Below, in pieces: positions 1-6,763 of a stretch of 14,866 nt of DNA. How positions within the stretch are numbered: position 1 is the stretch's first letter; each line of letters opens with the position of its first letter. Source of the DNA: Chloroflexota bacterium (GTDB taxonomy: Bacteria > Chloroflexota > Anaerolineae > Anaerolineales > Villigracilaceae); NCBI GenBank assembly GCA_021812905.1, contig JAKAMM010000013.1, positions 1-14,866 on the forward strand, read 5' to 3'. The notes under the pieces are model-generated. The model was not told where the DNA came from and did no database searches. It worked only from the letters and a program-made list of their open reading frames with translations. Both the position numbers and the translations under genes were made by a program.

Positions 1-144
1 CTTGGTCTCGATACGGCGGCGGTTGAGTAGCGTTCTTTGCGTACCGAAATCCGCCGCCTGCTCAACCATCGGCTGAGAGAAGGGAAATATGTAAAACCGA
101 CCAGTCGGTATGTTTTTACCCGCGAACGATTGCGCTGTCAATAG
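1..144 (+). other. repeat-like left edge and short unidentified reading-frame tail
   Basis: The first 70 bases look like an interspersed palindromic repeat: they start with GGTCTCGATACGGCGGCGG, followed by GTTGAGTAG, and later CCGCCGCC and CTGCTCAAC recur as reverse complements. A reading frame runs from the left edge to a TAG at 142-144 but has a TAG at 28-30. The part after that stop (31-141) is basic and helix-rich, with residues such as EIRRLLNHRLREGKY, and could be a DNA-binding tail or a gene remnant. I do not recognise a family. The window edge prevents a decision. Confidence 0.25.
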
Positions 145-161
145 GCTGAAGTTAACGATCT

Positions 162-199
162 GATTAAAAAACTTCGACGGCAGTCAAACTGCCGCCGAA
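162..199 (-). terminator. intrinsic terminator of the arsR-arsM-peptide unit
   Basis: Read on the minus strand, an 11-bp stem (TTCGGCGGCAG against CTGCCGTCGAA, one G-T pair) with loop TTTGA is followed by GTTTTTTAAT. It lies about 20 bases beyond the stop codon of the cysteine-rich peptide, so it closes the operon just after that gene. The T-run is on this strand only. Confidence 0.8.
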
Positions 200-220
200 T
201 ACTTTCTGCGTCTCATCTTT

Positions 221-298
221 CTAGCAGCAATCGCCGCCACCGCAACAACCACCGTCGCAGCCGCAATCACAGCCGGAGATTACCGGTAAATCGGTCAT
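221..298 (-). CDS. 25-residue cysteine-rich peptide downstream of arsM
   Basis: A very short gene encodes 25 residues, seven of them cysteine (positions 10, 12, 14, 18, 19, 24 and 25). All lie in the C-terminal 16 residues, among Gly and Asp: GCDCGCDGGCCGGGDCC. The first nine residues are MTDLPVISG. The start is set by a strong ribosome binding site, AGGAGGTG at 306-313, with nine bases between AGGAGG and ATG; an ATG at 301-303 is followed at once by TGA after one codon. The gene starts 34 bases after arsM, on the same strand, and an intrinsic terminator follows, so it is probably co-transcribed with arsM. I recognise no family. The thiol density suggests binding of arsenite or another soft metal, like a minimal metallothionein; this is inference. 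A modified-peptide precursor is less likely because there is almost no leader. Confidence 0.75.
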   Translation of the reverse strand: MTDLPVISGCDCGCDGGCCGGGDCC

Positions 299-332
299 GG
301 CATTTCACCTCCTTTCCAAACAATAAAATCCA

Positions 333-1136
333 TCATGATGGTTTATATGCCGTGATCTTTGCGCTGTAAACTGCTTTATAAATATCATCGCGCGCAATGG
401 TCTTGAGCTCAATTGTATCTTTCATATCGGCCAATGCCGAGTCAACATCTTCCTTGTCAAAGAAAACAGGCGTGATGGAAATATCCGTGAAGCCGGCCGC
501 TTTCATCATGCCAACATATTCATTGGCCTCGACCGCACCAGCCACGCATCCGGCCCACGCGCTGAGACTTTTCTTGATCGCTTCGGGCAATGGCCCGTCG
601 GTGATGATATCGGATACCGCCAGCTTGCCGCCAGATTTGAGCACGCGGAATGCTTCGCTAAAAACTCTGGCTTTATCAGGCGAAAGGTTGATCACGCAAT
701 TTGAAATGATGACGTCTACGCTGTTGGCATCCACCGGCAATTCTTCGAGATAACCCTGACGGAATTCCACGTTATCGAGATTCAAACGCTTCGCGCTGGA
801 CCGGGCGCGGTCGATCATTTCGGGAGTCATATCCACGCCGATCACGTGCCCCGCCGCGCCGACTTTTTTGGCGGCGAAGAAGCAGTCGAGTCCCGCGCCG
901 GAGCCGAGATCGAGCACAGTCTGTCCGGGTTGCAATGATGCGAGGGTGATAGGGTCGCCGCAGCCATAGCTGACAACTGATTCGCCTTCGGGCAGGCTGG
1001 CGAGCAAATCCACCGGGTAGAGATTGCTCTCGGATGTGGAACTACTATCGGGTCCGCAACAAGAAGCGGATTTCTTGATCCGTTCCGCATAATGCTCGCG
1101 AACAGTTTCATGAATAGTGTCTGGATTTTGAGTCAT
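333..1136 (-). CDS. arsM: arsenite S-adenosylmethionine methyltransferase
   Basis: This 267-residue cytosolic class I methyltransferase is expected to methylate trivalent arsenic stepwise with S-adenosylmethionine, giving methylated and volatile arsenicals. The SAM-binding motif LDLGSGAGLD lies at 75-84, and the acidic ribose-binding residue is D102 in GVDMTPEMI. Cysteines match the three conserved in characterised ArsM proteins: C59 in YGCGDP, C147 in SNCVINLSPDK and C197 in WAGCVAGA; an N-terminal CC pair (26-27) is also typical. The length fits the short bacterial ArsM type. The start is supported by AAGGAG six bases upstream. It lies downstream of arsR, with its own copy of the putative ArsR operator at 1151-1166, and is followed by the cysteine-rich peptide gene. 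Other methyltransferases share the fold, but the cysteine set and the arsR neighbour make ArsM the clear choice. Confidence 0.93.
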   Translation of the reverse strand: MTQNPDTIHETVREHYAERIKKSASCCGPDSSSTSESNLYPVDLLASLPEGESVVSYGCGDPITLASLQPGQTVLDLGSGAGLDCFFAAKKVGAAGHVIGVDMTPEMIDRARSSAKRLNLDNVEFRQGYLEELPVDANSVDVIISNCVINLSPDKARVFSEAFRVLKSGGKLAVSDIITDGPLPEAIKKSLSAWAGCVAGAVEANEYVGMMKAAGFTDISITPVFFDKEDVDSALADMKDTIELKTIARDDIYKAVYSAKITAYKPS

Positions 1137-1150
1137 TTTGGTCTCCTTAT

Positions 1151-1166
1151 ATAGATGATTGTCTAT
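1151..1166. promoter_or_regulatory. putative ArsR operator in front of arsM
   Basis: ATAGATGATTGTCTAT is a palindrome (ATAGA-N6-TCTAT) that matches the site in the arsR promoter at 14 of 16 bases when one copy is reverse-complemented. On the minus strand it ends at a possible -10 element TATAAG (1151-1146), with a weak AAAACA in the -35 place. That -10 overlaps the arsM ribosome binding site AAGGAG (1148-1143). A transcript starting here would therefore be nearly leaderless. Alternatively, the bound repressor may act as a roadblock to read-through from arsR. Confidence 0.7.
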
Positions 1167-1175
1167 GTGTTTTGG

Positions 1176-1208
1176 CGAAAAGAAAGGATGCAGGGATCCG
1201 CTGCATCC
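1176..1208 (-). terminator. hairpin between arsR and arsM, possible partial terminator
   Basis: On the minus strand GGATGCAG and CTGCATCC form a perfect 8-bp stem around a 7-base loop, just after the arsR stop codon, followed by the imperfect tract TTTCTTTTCG. It may reduce transcription from arsR into arsM or mark the 3' end of an arsR transcript. The broken T-run makes it weaker than the operon-end terminator. Confidence 0.5.
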
Positions 1209-1214
1209 CGATCT

Positions 1215-1526
1215 TTAGCTGGCGATGGTTTTGACGAGCTTCTCGGTTGTCTTCGTTTCCGGCGCGAACTTGATCATCAATTGGCCGCAGCAAAACGAGA
1301 CGCGCTCCTGGTTGAGCGAATAAAAAGTCTGTTTGCCCTCTTCGCGGATGGTGACGAGATCAGCCTCGCGCAAAATGGCAAGGTGATGCGAGACGGTGGG
1401 TTGTGAGACATCCAGCTTCTCGACGATCTCGTTGACCGAAAGCGACTCGCAGCAACAGATGTTCATGATCTTTTGGCGGGTCTCGTCGGCGATGGCTTTG
1501 GCAAATAAAACAGGATCAAATTTCAT
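1215..1526 (-). CDS. arsR: ArsR/SmtB-family arsenic-sensing repressor
   Basis: This 103-residue winged-helix regulator probably represses its own promoter and arsM, and releases DNA on binding As(III). Residues 28-60 hold the recognition region, with SQPTVSHHLAILREADLV typical of ArsR proteins, followed by the wing (REEGKQTFYSL, 62-71). Cysteines cluster at 24-26 (NICCCES), near the CxC arsenic site of classical ArsR, and at 79-80 (FCCGQ), so a three- or four-thiolate site is possible. The ATG is preceded by GAAGG at suitable spacing. Upstream is a consensus promoter whose spacer is filled by a palindromic operator, consistent with autorepression. The arsM neighbour supports arsenic rather than zinc or cadmium as the signal. 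Confidence 0.92.
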   Translation of the reverse strand: MKFDPVLFAKAIADETRQKIMNICCCESLSVNEIVEKLDVSQPTVSHHLAILREADLVTIREEGKQTFYSLNQERVSFCCGQLMIKFAPETKTTEKLVKTIAS

Positions 1527-1546
1527 ATTGATAACCTTCGATTTGT

Positions 1547-1574
1547 ATTATATAGACATTTATCTATTTGTCAA
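1547..1574 (-). promoter_or_regulatory. arsR promoter with embedded ArsR operator
   Basis: On the minus strand a -35 TTGACA (1574-1569) and a -10 TATAAT (1552-1547), both perfect consensus, are separated by 16 bases. The palindrome ATAGACATTTATCTAT (1552-1567, plus-strand reading) fills that spacer, so a bound repressor would exclude RNA polymerase. Its near-twin lies ahead of arsM. Confidence 0.85.
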
Positions 1575-1588
1575 GAGCGACTTGCATG

Positions 1589-1660
1589 GATGTCGTTGCG
1601 AAGCAGTCTCCTGTTTTCAACACGAGATTGCCACGTCGCTCCGCTCCTCGCAATGACATC
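1589..1660. repeat. imperfect palindromic interspersed repeat
   Basis: A left arm GATGTCGTTGCGAAGCAGTC and a right arm containing GAGATTGCCAC and CTCGCAATGACATC are reverse-complementary over most of the left arm. The motif 'TCATTGCGAGGAGCGGAGCG' (minus strand) resembles a repeat scattered through many bacterial genomes. It sits between the arsR promoter and the 3' end of the SDR gene and might also form a hairpin at that gene's transcript end. Confidence 0.6.
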
Positions 1661-1668
1661 TGCCAACT

Positions 1669-2514
1669 TTATTTGAATCCCAAGTTCTTTGCGATGATAT
1701 TATCTACAAATCGTTTCGGTAATATCTGTTGAATAACTCGATTAATGGAACTGCCCGGCACCACAGAATATCGCACGCGCGGCCGCGGTGTTGTCAGTGC
1801 GTGCCAAACGACCTCACCAACTTTTTCCGGCGGATAACCGTTGCGTCCATCCTTGATCATGAATTTTTGCACGCGCTGAGCCGCATCGACGTATTCGGTA
1901 TCCGCATAGGATGAAAGATCAACCTGTTCGGCCTTGTCCCAGATTGGGGTCGCGACCGAACCGGGGCCCACGATGATGACGTCAATTCCGTAAAGCATCA
2001 ACTCGCGCCGCAGGCTTTCCGAGAAACCCTCCAATCCATGTTTGGACGCGGCGTACGCGCCGAGAAACGGTCCGCCATTCTGGCCTCCGACCGAACTGAT
2101 GTTGATAATGCGTCCGGGCCGGCCATGCAGCGAGCGATCACTGCCAAGCAGAGAGACGAAGGCTTTCGTGACGATCAACACACTGACCAAATTCACCTCG
2201 AGCTGGTGTCGAAAATCGTCGGTGGGTTGGTGGATGAGCGGCGCGGGAACGGCGATGCCGGCGTTGTTGACCAGCCCAAACAGCGTCTCGCCGTTGAGCT
2301 GCTCACGGACTCGCCGCGCCGCGGCTTGCACGCCTGTTTCATCTGTGACATCAAAGATCAGCGGAATAAAATTTTCGCCAAACTCTTCGGACAGTCGTTC
2401 CGCATCCTGTCCTTTTCGCACACTTCCGAAAACGCGGAATCCTTTTTGAATCAAAATTTTCGCGGTTCCCCAACCAATTCCGGTTGAAACGCCGGTGACG
2501 ACTACACTTTGCAT
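1669..2514 (-). CDS. classical short-chain dehydrogenase/reductase
   Basis: A 281-residue NAD(P)(H)-dependent oxidoreductase of the classical SDR type, probably cytosolic; the substrate cannot be told. The Rossmann motif TGVSTGIG is at 7-14, NNAG at 83-86, and the catalytic Ser-Tyr-Lys set is S141, Y154 and K158 (SSVGGQNGGPFLGAYAASK). The C-terminal part (PRPRVRYSVVPGSSINRVIQQILP) resembles the substrate lid of SDRs acting on lipids, steroids or retinol. It starts 46 bases after a second SDR gene and a GNAT gene, all on the minus strand, so a small operon is likely. The ATG has an AAGAGAG-type binding site. Length is a little above the 250-residue norm because of the C-terminal lid. Confidence 0.9.
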   Translation of the reverse strand: MQSVVVTGVSTGIGWGTAKILIQKGFRVFGSVRKGQDAERLSEEFGENFIPLIFDVTDETGVQAAARRVREQLNGETLFGLVNNAGIAVPAPLIHQPTDDFRHQLEVNLVSVLIVTKAFVSLLGSDRSLHGRPGRIINISSVGGQNGGPFLGAYAASKHGLEGFSESLRRELMLYGIDVIIVGPGSVATPIWDKAEQVDLSSYADTEYVDAAQRVQKFMIKDGRNGYPPEKVGEVVWHALTTPRPRVRYSVVPGSSINRVIQQILPKRFVDNIIAKNLGFK

Positions 2515-2560
2515 ACTGTCTCTCTTGTAAAATTTATGTCTGCTTACCTGGAAATCATGA

Positions 2561-3403
2561 TCATTTGGATGCTGCCACTAACTGTTCGCTGACGTCCCAT
2601 AAATGCTTTGCTTCGGCCTCATCATAGGACTCATCGGAAGAACGCGTCTCTTTCAGATCGTAGTTGAAATACTTCCCGCTGATGCCCTGCACGTTCGGTG
2701 AGGATGCTAGATAGATCGAACACTTGGCCCCATCTTCCACCGAGATGCGCCCGGACATAAATTTCATGCCGAAGCGCACGAACCAGCCGTTGTTGCCCGC
2801 GAAGTTGCTGGCCACAAATCCCGGGTGCAGACAATTGGCCGTGACGTTCGTGCCTTGCAGCCGCCGCGCCAGTTCATAAGTGAACAACACATTCATCAAT
2901 TTGGACATGCCGTAAACCCGCATTCCGTTATACCCGTGCTGACTTTGCAGATCGTCAAAATTCACGTGACCTCGATAATGTGCGCGTGACGCCACATTGA
3001 CAATCCGTCCCGATGGCCCCGACTTGAGCATATCCAGCAGCAGACTTGTCAGCAGAAAATAATTGAGATGATTTAACGCCAGCGACATCTCGTAGCCGTC
3101 CACGCTCACTTTGCGGGTCAAAAAGATCGCGCCCGCGTTGTTGAGCAGCACATCCAGTTTTTTATATTTGTCCTTGAACTCCTGCGCCAGTTTGCGGACA
3201 GCCTTCAACGATGATAGATCAGCCAGCAGATACGTAACCGCTTGATTTCCCGTTTGTGATTTGACAAGCGCCGCCGCCTGTGCAGTGCGTCCTTCATCGC
3301 GCCCGACCATCACCACTTCCGCGCCTAACTTTGCCAGCCCAATGGCGCTTTGTAGGCCAATGCCCGCGCTCGCGCCTGTAATTAGGATTGTTTTGTTATT
3401 CAT
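2561..3403 (-). CDS. retinol-dehydrogenase-like short-chain dehydrogenase
   Basis: A 280-residue SDR with the nucleotide motif TGASAGIG at 9-16, NNAG at 88-91, structural N111 and catalytic S139, Y164 and K168 (VYGMSKLMN). The long Ser-to-Tyr gap (25 residues) and the segment NCLHPGFVASN (190-200) are typical of the retinol dehydrogenase/WW-domain oxidoreductase-like branch. In bacteria these enzymes are mostly uncharacterised, so only NAD(P)(H)-dependent alcohol/ketone oxidoreduction is claimed. The start has AAAGGA six to seven bases upstream. It lies 22 bases after the acetyltransferase gene. Its first bases share an exact 26-base stretch (3354-3379) with a decayed SDR stub at 4545-4570. 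Confidence 0.9.
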   Translation of the reverse strand: MNNKTILITGASAGIGLQSAIGLAKLGAEVVMVGRDEGRTAQAAALVKSQTGNQAVTYLLADLSSLKAVRKLAQEFKDKYKKLDVLLNNAGAIFLTRKVSVDGYEMSLALNHLNYFLLTSLLLDMLKSGPSGRIVNVASRAHYRGHVNFDDLQSQHGYNGMRVYGMSKLMNVLFTYELARRLQGTNVTANCLHPGFVASNFAGNNGWFVRFGMKFMSGRISVEDGAKCSIYLASSPNVQGISGKYFNYDLKETRSSDESYDEAEAKHLWDVSEQLVAASK

Positions 3404-3425
3404 AACGATTCCTTTTGAAATAATT

Positions 3426-4394
3426 TTACCCTGCAGCCCTTAGTTCTTTTTCGTACGTGACAAATTCACCCGCCACAACCATACCTGCCCGCTGATAGAG
3501 CCGCGTAGCTCCCGTGGGGTTGGATGCATCCACGCCAAGGCCGATGGTAGTCGTACCGCGTTTGTAAAATTCACCGAAGGAGTGACGCAACAAAGCGATA
3601 CCAAGTCCCTTCTTGCGCCACGCGCGGCGGACTCCCAAAGTTCCAATCCAGCCAATTCCTTGACGATAGCGGTTCTGCGAAAAGCCCGCTATTTCGTTTC
3701 CAACCCAGGCGATCATCCACAAAGTGGAGTCAAAATTTGGGTTACCAAATTTTCCATGTGACCATTCTTCATAGGTTCGATCATGACTGCCCCAGTGATC
3801 GCGAAAGGCTTCGTTATCCGCCTGCCAAACGGCAATGGCATGTTCATCTTTGATAAACGGTCGCAATTCAATGCCAGCAGGAAAGGTCACGGGGGCAGGA
3901 GCTTCCTGCAATTTGATCTCCATGTGCCAAAAATAGCGGACAGGAGAGTAACCATTGGATCGAAGCAAGGCGTGTCCTGCTTCATCTTTGTTGTTTATTG
4001 AACTCTGGATAAATACCCGCGCGCCAGATGCAGCAAGTTTCATTTCAACCTGTGCGCGTTCGACTATTTTTTCAAGCAGGGAAGAACCAATACCCAGCCC
4101 TCTGAACTCCGGGTGAACACAACCGTCCGCGATAAGCTTACAGTGATTATTCTCGTTATAAAATTCTTCACTGCCAATCACGCGTCCATCCTGGGTTTCC
4201 ACAACAAAAACGTCGCGCTCCACACTAAAGCCTTCACTCTTCCAGTCGTTTGCAAGTTCTTCGGCTGTAAGCACAAAACTTGCGTCGCCATCCATTTCCG
4301 CGACATGATGAGTGAGTTTTGCCACAGCATTGATGTCTGTCCAGCGTGCTGGTCGCAGAGTCAGGCTGGGATCAAGATAAACTTTTTCAGCCAT
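3426..4394 (-). CDS. tandem GNAT-domain N-acetyltransferase
   Basis: Two GNAT acetyl-CoA-binding domains are joined in 322 residues. The first spans about 10-160, with pyrophosphate-loop motif HPEFRGLGIGSSLL (R98-G103); the second spans about 175-318, with VRRAWRKKGLGIALL (R260-G265) and the usual end VDASNPTGATRLYQRAGM. The layout recalls mycothiol synthase-type double GNATs, but no specific substrate is supported, and the first domain may be structural only. I chose the ATG at 4394 because GGAG lies six bases upstream; an upstream TTG at 4427 would add 11 residues without a binding site. The gene precedes the two SDR genes with short gaps. Confidence 0.85.
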   Translation of the reverse strand: MAEKVYLDPSLTLRPARWTDINAVAKLTHHVAEMDGDASFVLTAEELANDWKSEGFSVERDVFVVETQDGRVIGSEEFYNENNHCKLIADGCVHPEFRGLGIGSSLLEKIVERAQVEMKLAASGARVFIQSSINNKDEAGHALLRSNGYSPVRYFWHMEIKLQEAPAPVTFPAGIELRPFIKDEHAIAVWQADNEAFRDHWGSHDRTYEEWSHGKFGNPNFDSTLWMIAWVGNEIAGFSQNRYRQGIGWIGTLGVRRAWRKKGLGIALLRHSFGEFYKRGTTTIGLGVDASNPTGATRLYQRAGMVVAGEFVTYEKELRAAG

Positions 4395-4479
4395 AATAAT
4401 CTCCACAATATTTATAGGTGGCCTCAAGCCACCGTGAATATCTTTAATAAATTCCTTAAGAAGGAGGATCGAAATTGCG

Positions 4480-4594
4480 CTACTTGCTTGTCAGCACTCC
4501 CAGCCGATCCACATAATCCTCCAACACATCGAACGCATCTTTGCAGGCCAATGCCCGCGCTCGCGCCTGTGATTAAAACTGTTTTACCATTCAT
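4480..4594 (-). pseudogene. remnant of a short-chain dehydrogenase gene
   Basis: An ATG with a good GAGGAG binding site begins MNGKTVLITGASAGIGLQ, the first 18 residues of an SDR nearly identical to the intact SDR downstream; 26 bases are exactly shared. The SDR similarity then stops. A different frame reads DAFDVLEDYVDRLGVLTSK to a TAG at 4482-4480. The remnant is 115 bases, not a multiple of three, so an internal deletion fused an SDR 5' end out of frame to the 3' end of another coding sequence. It is not expected to give a working enzyme. Confidence 0.7.
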
Positions 4595-4661
4595 GTTGAC
4601 TCCTCGTTTTTATAGGTTGTTGACAAATCGACGCAGTCATGCGATTTTTCTTACCCCGCTT

Positions 4662-5057
4662 CTATGCTGCTCTCGCTAATTCACTGATCTTCTCCAGAAC
4701 CGCAGACAAACTCTTCGTAACCTCTTCATTCCGAAAGCGGACAATCTGTAACCCCATCTCTTGCAAAACCTTTTCTCGCCTTACATCTTCTTCTTTTTGT
4801 AAATCATGGATGTCTCCATCCACTTCAATGATCAATCCTGCCTCGTGACAGTAAAAATCAACGATGAACCCCGCGATGATCTGTTGTCTCCTAAAATGGA
4901 CACCCAACTTATTCCCGCGTAGTTCCTGCCAAAGAATCTTTTCGGCGGGAGTCATTTCATGCCGCAGTTCGCGAGCGCGTTGGAGTTTTTCTTTTGTGAC
5001 GCGTTGACCTGGGATGATGCCTGGCCTGAGCGAAGTCGAAGGGTTTTTGACTGGCAT
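4662..5057 (-). CDS. DUF559 (PF04480) endonuclease-like protein
   Basis: A 131-residue protein of the DUF559 family, related to very-short-patch-repair and other PD-(D/E)xK nucleases. The core runs from ELRHEMTPAEKILWQELR (30-47) through FRRQQIIAGFIVDFYC (55-70) to IIEVDGDIHD (77-86) and VRFRNEEV (106-113). D67, E78 and D80 are the likely metal-binding residues. Such genes are common and often stand alone; their biological role is not settled. The first 20 residues (VKNPSTSLRPG...) come from an interspersed repeat read through the frame. No clear ribosome binding site precedes the ATG, so the true start may lie further in, near residue 20. Confidence 0.85.
   Translation of the reverse strand: MPVKNPSTSLRPGIIPGQRVTKEKLQRARELRHEMTPAEKILWQELRGNKLGVHFRRQQIIAGFIVDFYCHEAGLIIEVDGDIHDLQKEEDVRREKVLQEMGLQIVRFRNEEVTKSLSAVLEKISELARAA
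5025..5043. repeat. short interspersed repeat inside the DUF559 5' end
   Basis: CCTGAGCGAAGTCGAAGGG (plus strand) is a well-known short repeat in many genomes. Read on the minus strand in this frame it gives PSTSLRPG, an insert often seen in predicted proteins. It indicates that the annotated N-terminus of the DUF559 protein is repeat-derived. Confidence 0.6.
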
Positions 5058-5077
5058 GGGATGATTCTAATTCAAAA

Positions 5078-5183
5078 CCCCACCCCAGCCTTCCTTCGCT
5101 GCGCTACGGAATGCTTCGCGATCCCCGAAAGGGGAGGGAGAACGCACGCCCCTCTCCATTTGGAGAGGGGCCGGGGGTGAGGT
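5078..5183. repeat. palindromic intergenic repeat
   Basis: A GC-rich block holds a perfect 10-bp inverted repeat, CCCCTCTCCA (5149-5158) and TGGAGAGGGG (5161-5170) around TT. An outer, looser pairing joins CCCCACCCC (5078-5086) with GGGGGTGAGG (5173-5182). This resembles the 'cccctctcc...ggagaggggccgggggtgagg' repeat found between genes in many bacteria. It fills most of the gap between the DUF559 gene and hsdS. I see no gene in 5058-5250. Confidence 0.6.
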
Positions 5184-5250
5184 CCTTTCGCAATCTCTTG
5201 CCTAACCATATCTTGATCCAAACTTCAATCAATCCTTTATATGCATCATT

Positions 5251-6762
5251 CTACTTCTGTAGAAAATCAAACGTTATCTTGACAGGCTCATCTTTTGTTA
5301 TTTGATCTAAAACTTCATCAAGTCTGGCTTTTATTTTCTTTGCTGACCAATCAATTTCAGTAATTCCAGCATTGACGTCAAAATCATTATTTCTTTTTAC
5401 AAAATTATCAATCGTCAATTTGTCAACATCTAGGGAAGCATTAGGGCTGTAATAGAGTTTACTTATTTCTTTTTGTTTGAGCTCTGGGAAATTAGGAAAA
5501 GGAATAACATGCCAATATTTCATTGACAAGCTTCCACCATTACCACCTACTGCGTATAAATCAATTAGCCGAATTGCTCGAAGATAATCAAGAAAACACT
5601 TCACAAATATTGACAAGACAAGATTGCCCTCTCGATGGTGAAGAGTTATTCCGTGAATATTTGTTATGGTCTTACTCTTTTCATCCAACACCACAATAGA
5701 GCGTCCCTTTTCAAAACCCTCTGCCCCAAAAATCAGATCGCCTTTCTTCAATGTCTTCAATTTTTTTCTATTTCCTAAATACTCAACTTCATCTATCGTA
5801 CCGTATTTCGATAGATGTTTTGGCATCATAAGAGTATAAAAGTTGGGAAACATCGCTTGGCTATAAATACTTTTGCCAATCGCTGTGATTTGTAGATTCT
5901 GGCCACGCGAAATTTCAAAGTTCAGGGATTCGATAGCTGAATAGCCATTTTTATAATTTTTTATTTTGAACTCCTCTGTCTTGAAATGAGGAGTAAATAA
6001 ATTTGTGTCGATTCGCCCCGCACCACGTAGTTCGGCAATCGAAGGAAATTCATAAACATATTTTTGGGGTCTTTGATTATTCTCCAACTCCTTCTTAATC
6101 GACTCGATAATATAGTTATGTTTTCGCGCTATCTCTTTCTCTTTGTTGACAAGAGCCTTGACTAGTTCCTCCACATATTGAATAACCATATCTTGGTTCT
6201 TAGTTGGCAGGGGAATTTTGCAGCCCAAGAAAATTGTTTTTGCGTGGCGTATAGTGGCACTCTTCGGAACCATAAAATCCAGTTGTTCTCGAAAGCAATC
6301 ATGCTTAATGAATGCGAGAAGATAATATTTCCATTTCTTTACAGGCAATTTATATAAAGCACCTGACAGCATCCAGTCAGGATAATCTTTGTCGAGAATT
6401 ATTATTTCCCCAATGTTGCTGTCTTTTGAAAGGATTAAATCTCCTTCTTTTAGATTTTGATTTACAAATGCTTTTGGATTAATTGGAATGATACTTTCAT
6501 CATTATTGATCTCTGGTAAGAAGGAATAGTACTGGAGCCCTTTAGTTCTAAAAAAGTATTTCGGCGACCAATCAATATAATTTATTGAACCTATTTCTAT
6601 GCCCAAATCTGAACGTTTCAACTCTCTGCTCAAGAAATCGCGCACATAAAGATAATTGGTGTTTGGAAGAATGACATGGTTATATTGGGCGGGCGAAAAC
6701 GAGCAGCCATTTTTCGCTACTTCTGTGGATGAAATTTCTTTAGGAACGCCTGTGTATCTCAT
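5251..6762 (-). CDS. hsdS: restriction-modification specificity subunit, HsdS-like
   Basis: A 503-residue protein with the layout of a type I specificity subunit, which gives the methylase complex its DNA target. It has two target-recognition halves (about 1-190 and 255-420). A helical spacer separates them (about 195-235, rich in Glu, Lys and Ile: VEELVKALVNKEKEIARKHN). Each half ends in a segment like those ending TRDs (CKIPLPTKNQ; HVIPFPNFPELKQKEI). The start chosen is the ATG one base after the methylase stop codon (TGATATG), with AAGG upstream; an in-frame ATG at 6831 would overlap the methylase by 68 bases. Tight coupling to hsdM supports the role. The gene is much more AT-rich than its neighbours, a sign of acquisition. 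No HsdR is present in the window. Confidence 0.8.
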   Translation of the reverse strand: MRYTGVPKEISSTEVAKNGCSFSPAQYNHVILPNTNYLYVRDFLSRELKRSDLGIEIGSINYIDWSPKYFFRTKGLQYYSFLPEINNDESIIPINPKAFVNQNLKEGDLILSKDSNIGEIIILDKDYPDWMLSGALYKLPVKKWKYYLLAFIKHDCFREQLDFMVPKSATIRHAKTIFLGCKIPLPTKNQDMVIQYVEELVKALVNKEKEIARKHNYIIESIKKELENNQRPQKYVYEFPSIAELRGAGRIDTNLFTPHFKTEEFKIKNYKNGYSAIESLNFEISRGQNLQITAIGKSIYSQAMFPNFYTLMMPKHLSKYGTIDEVEYLGNRKKLKTLKKGDLIFGAEGFEKGRSIVVLDEKSKTITNIHGITLHHREGNLVLSIFVKCFLDYLRAIRLIDLYAVGGNGGSLSMKYWHVIPFPNFPELKQKEISKLYYSPNASLDVDKLTIDNFVKRNNDFDVNAGITEIDWSAKKIKARLDEVLDQITKDEPVKITFDFLQK

Positions 6763-6763
6763 A

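Noticed and set aside
28..30. In-frame TAG as possible recoding (pyrrolysine or selenocysteine-like)
   Set aside because: The segment looks like interspersed repeat at the window edge, selenocysteine uses TGA, and nothing supports a single protein across the stop.
4113..4679. A 188-codon plus-strand open frame
   Set aside because: It lies opposite the GNAT gene and the SDR remnant, has no recognisable domain or binding site, and its residues reflect the complementary strand.
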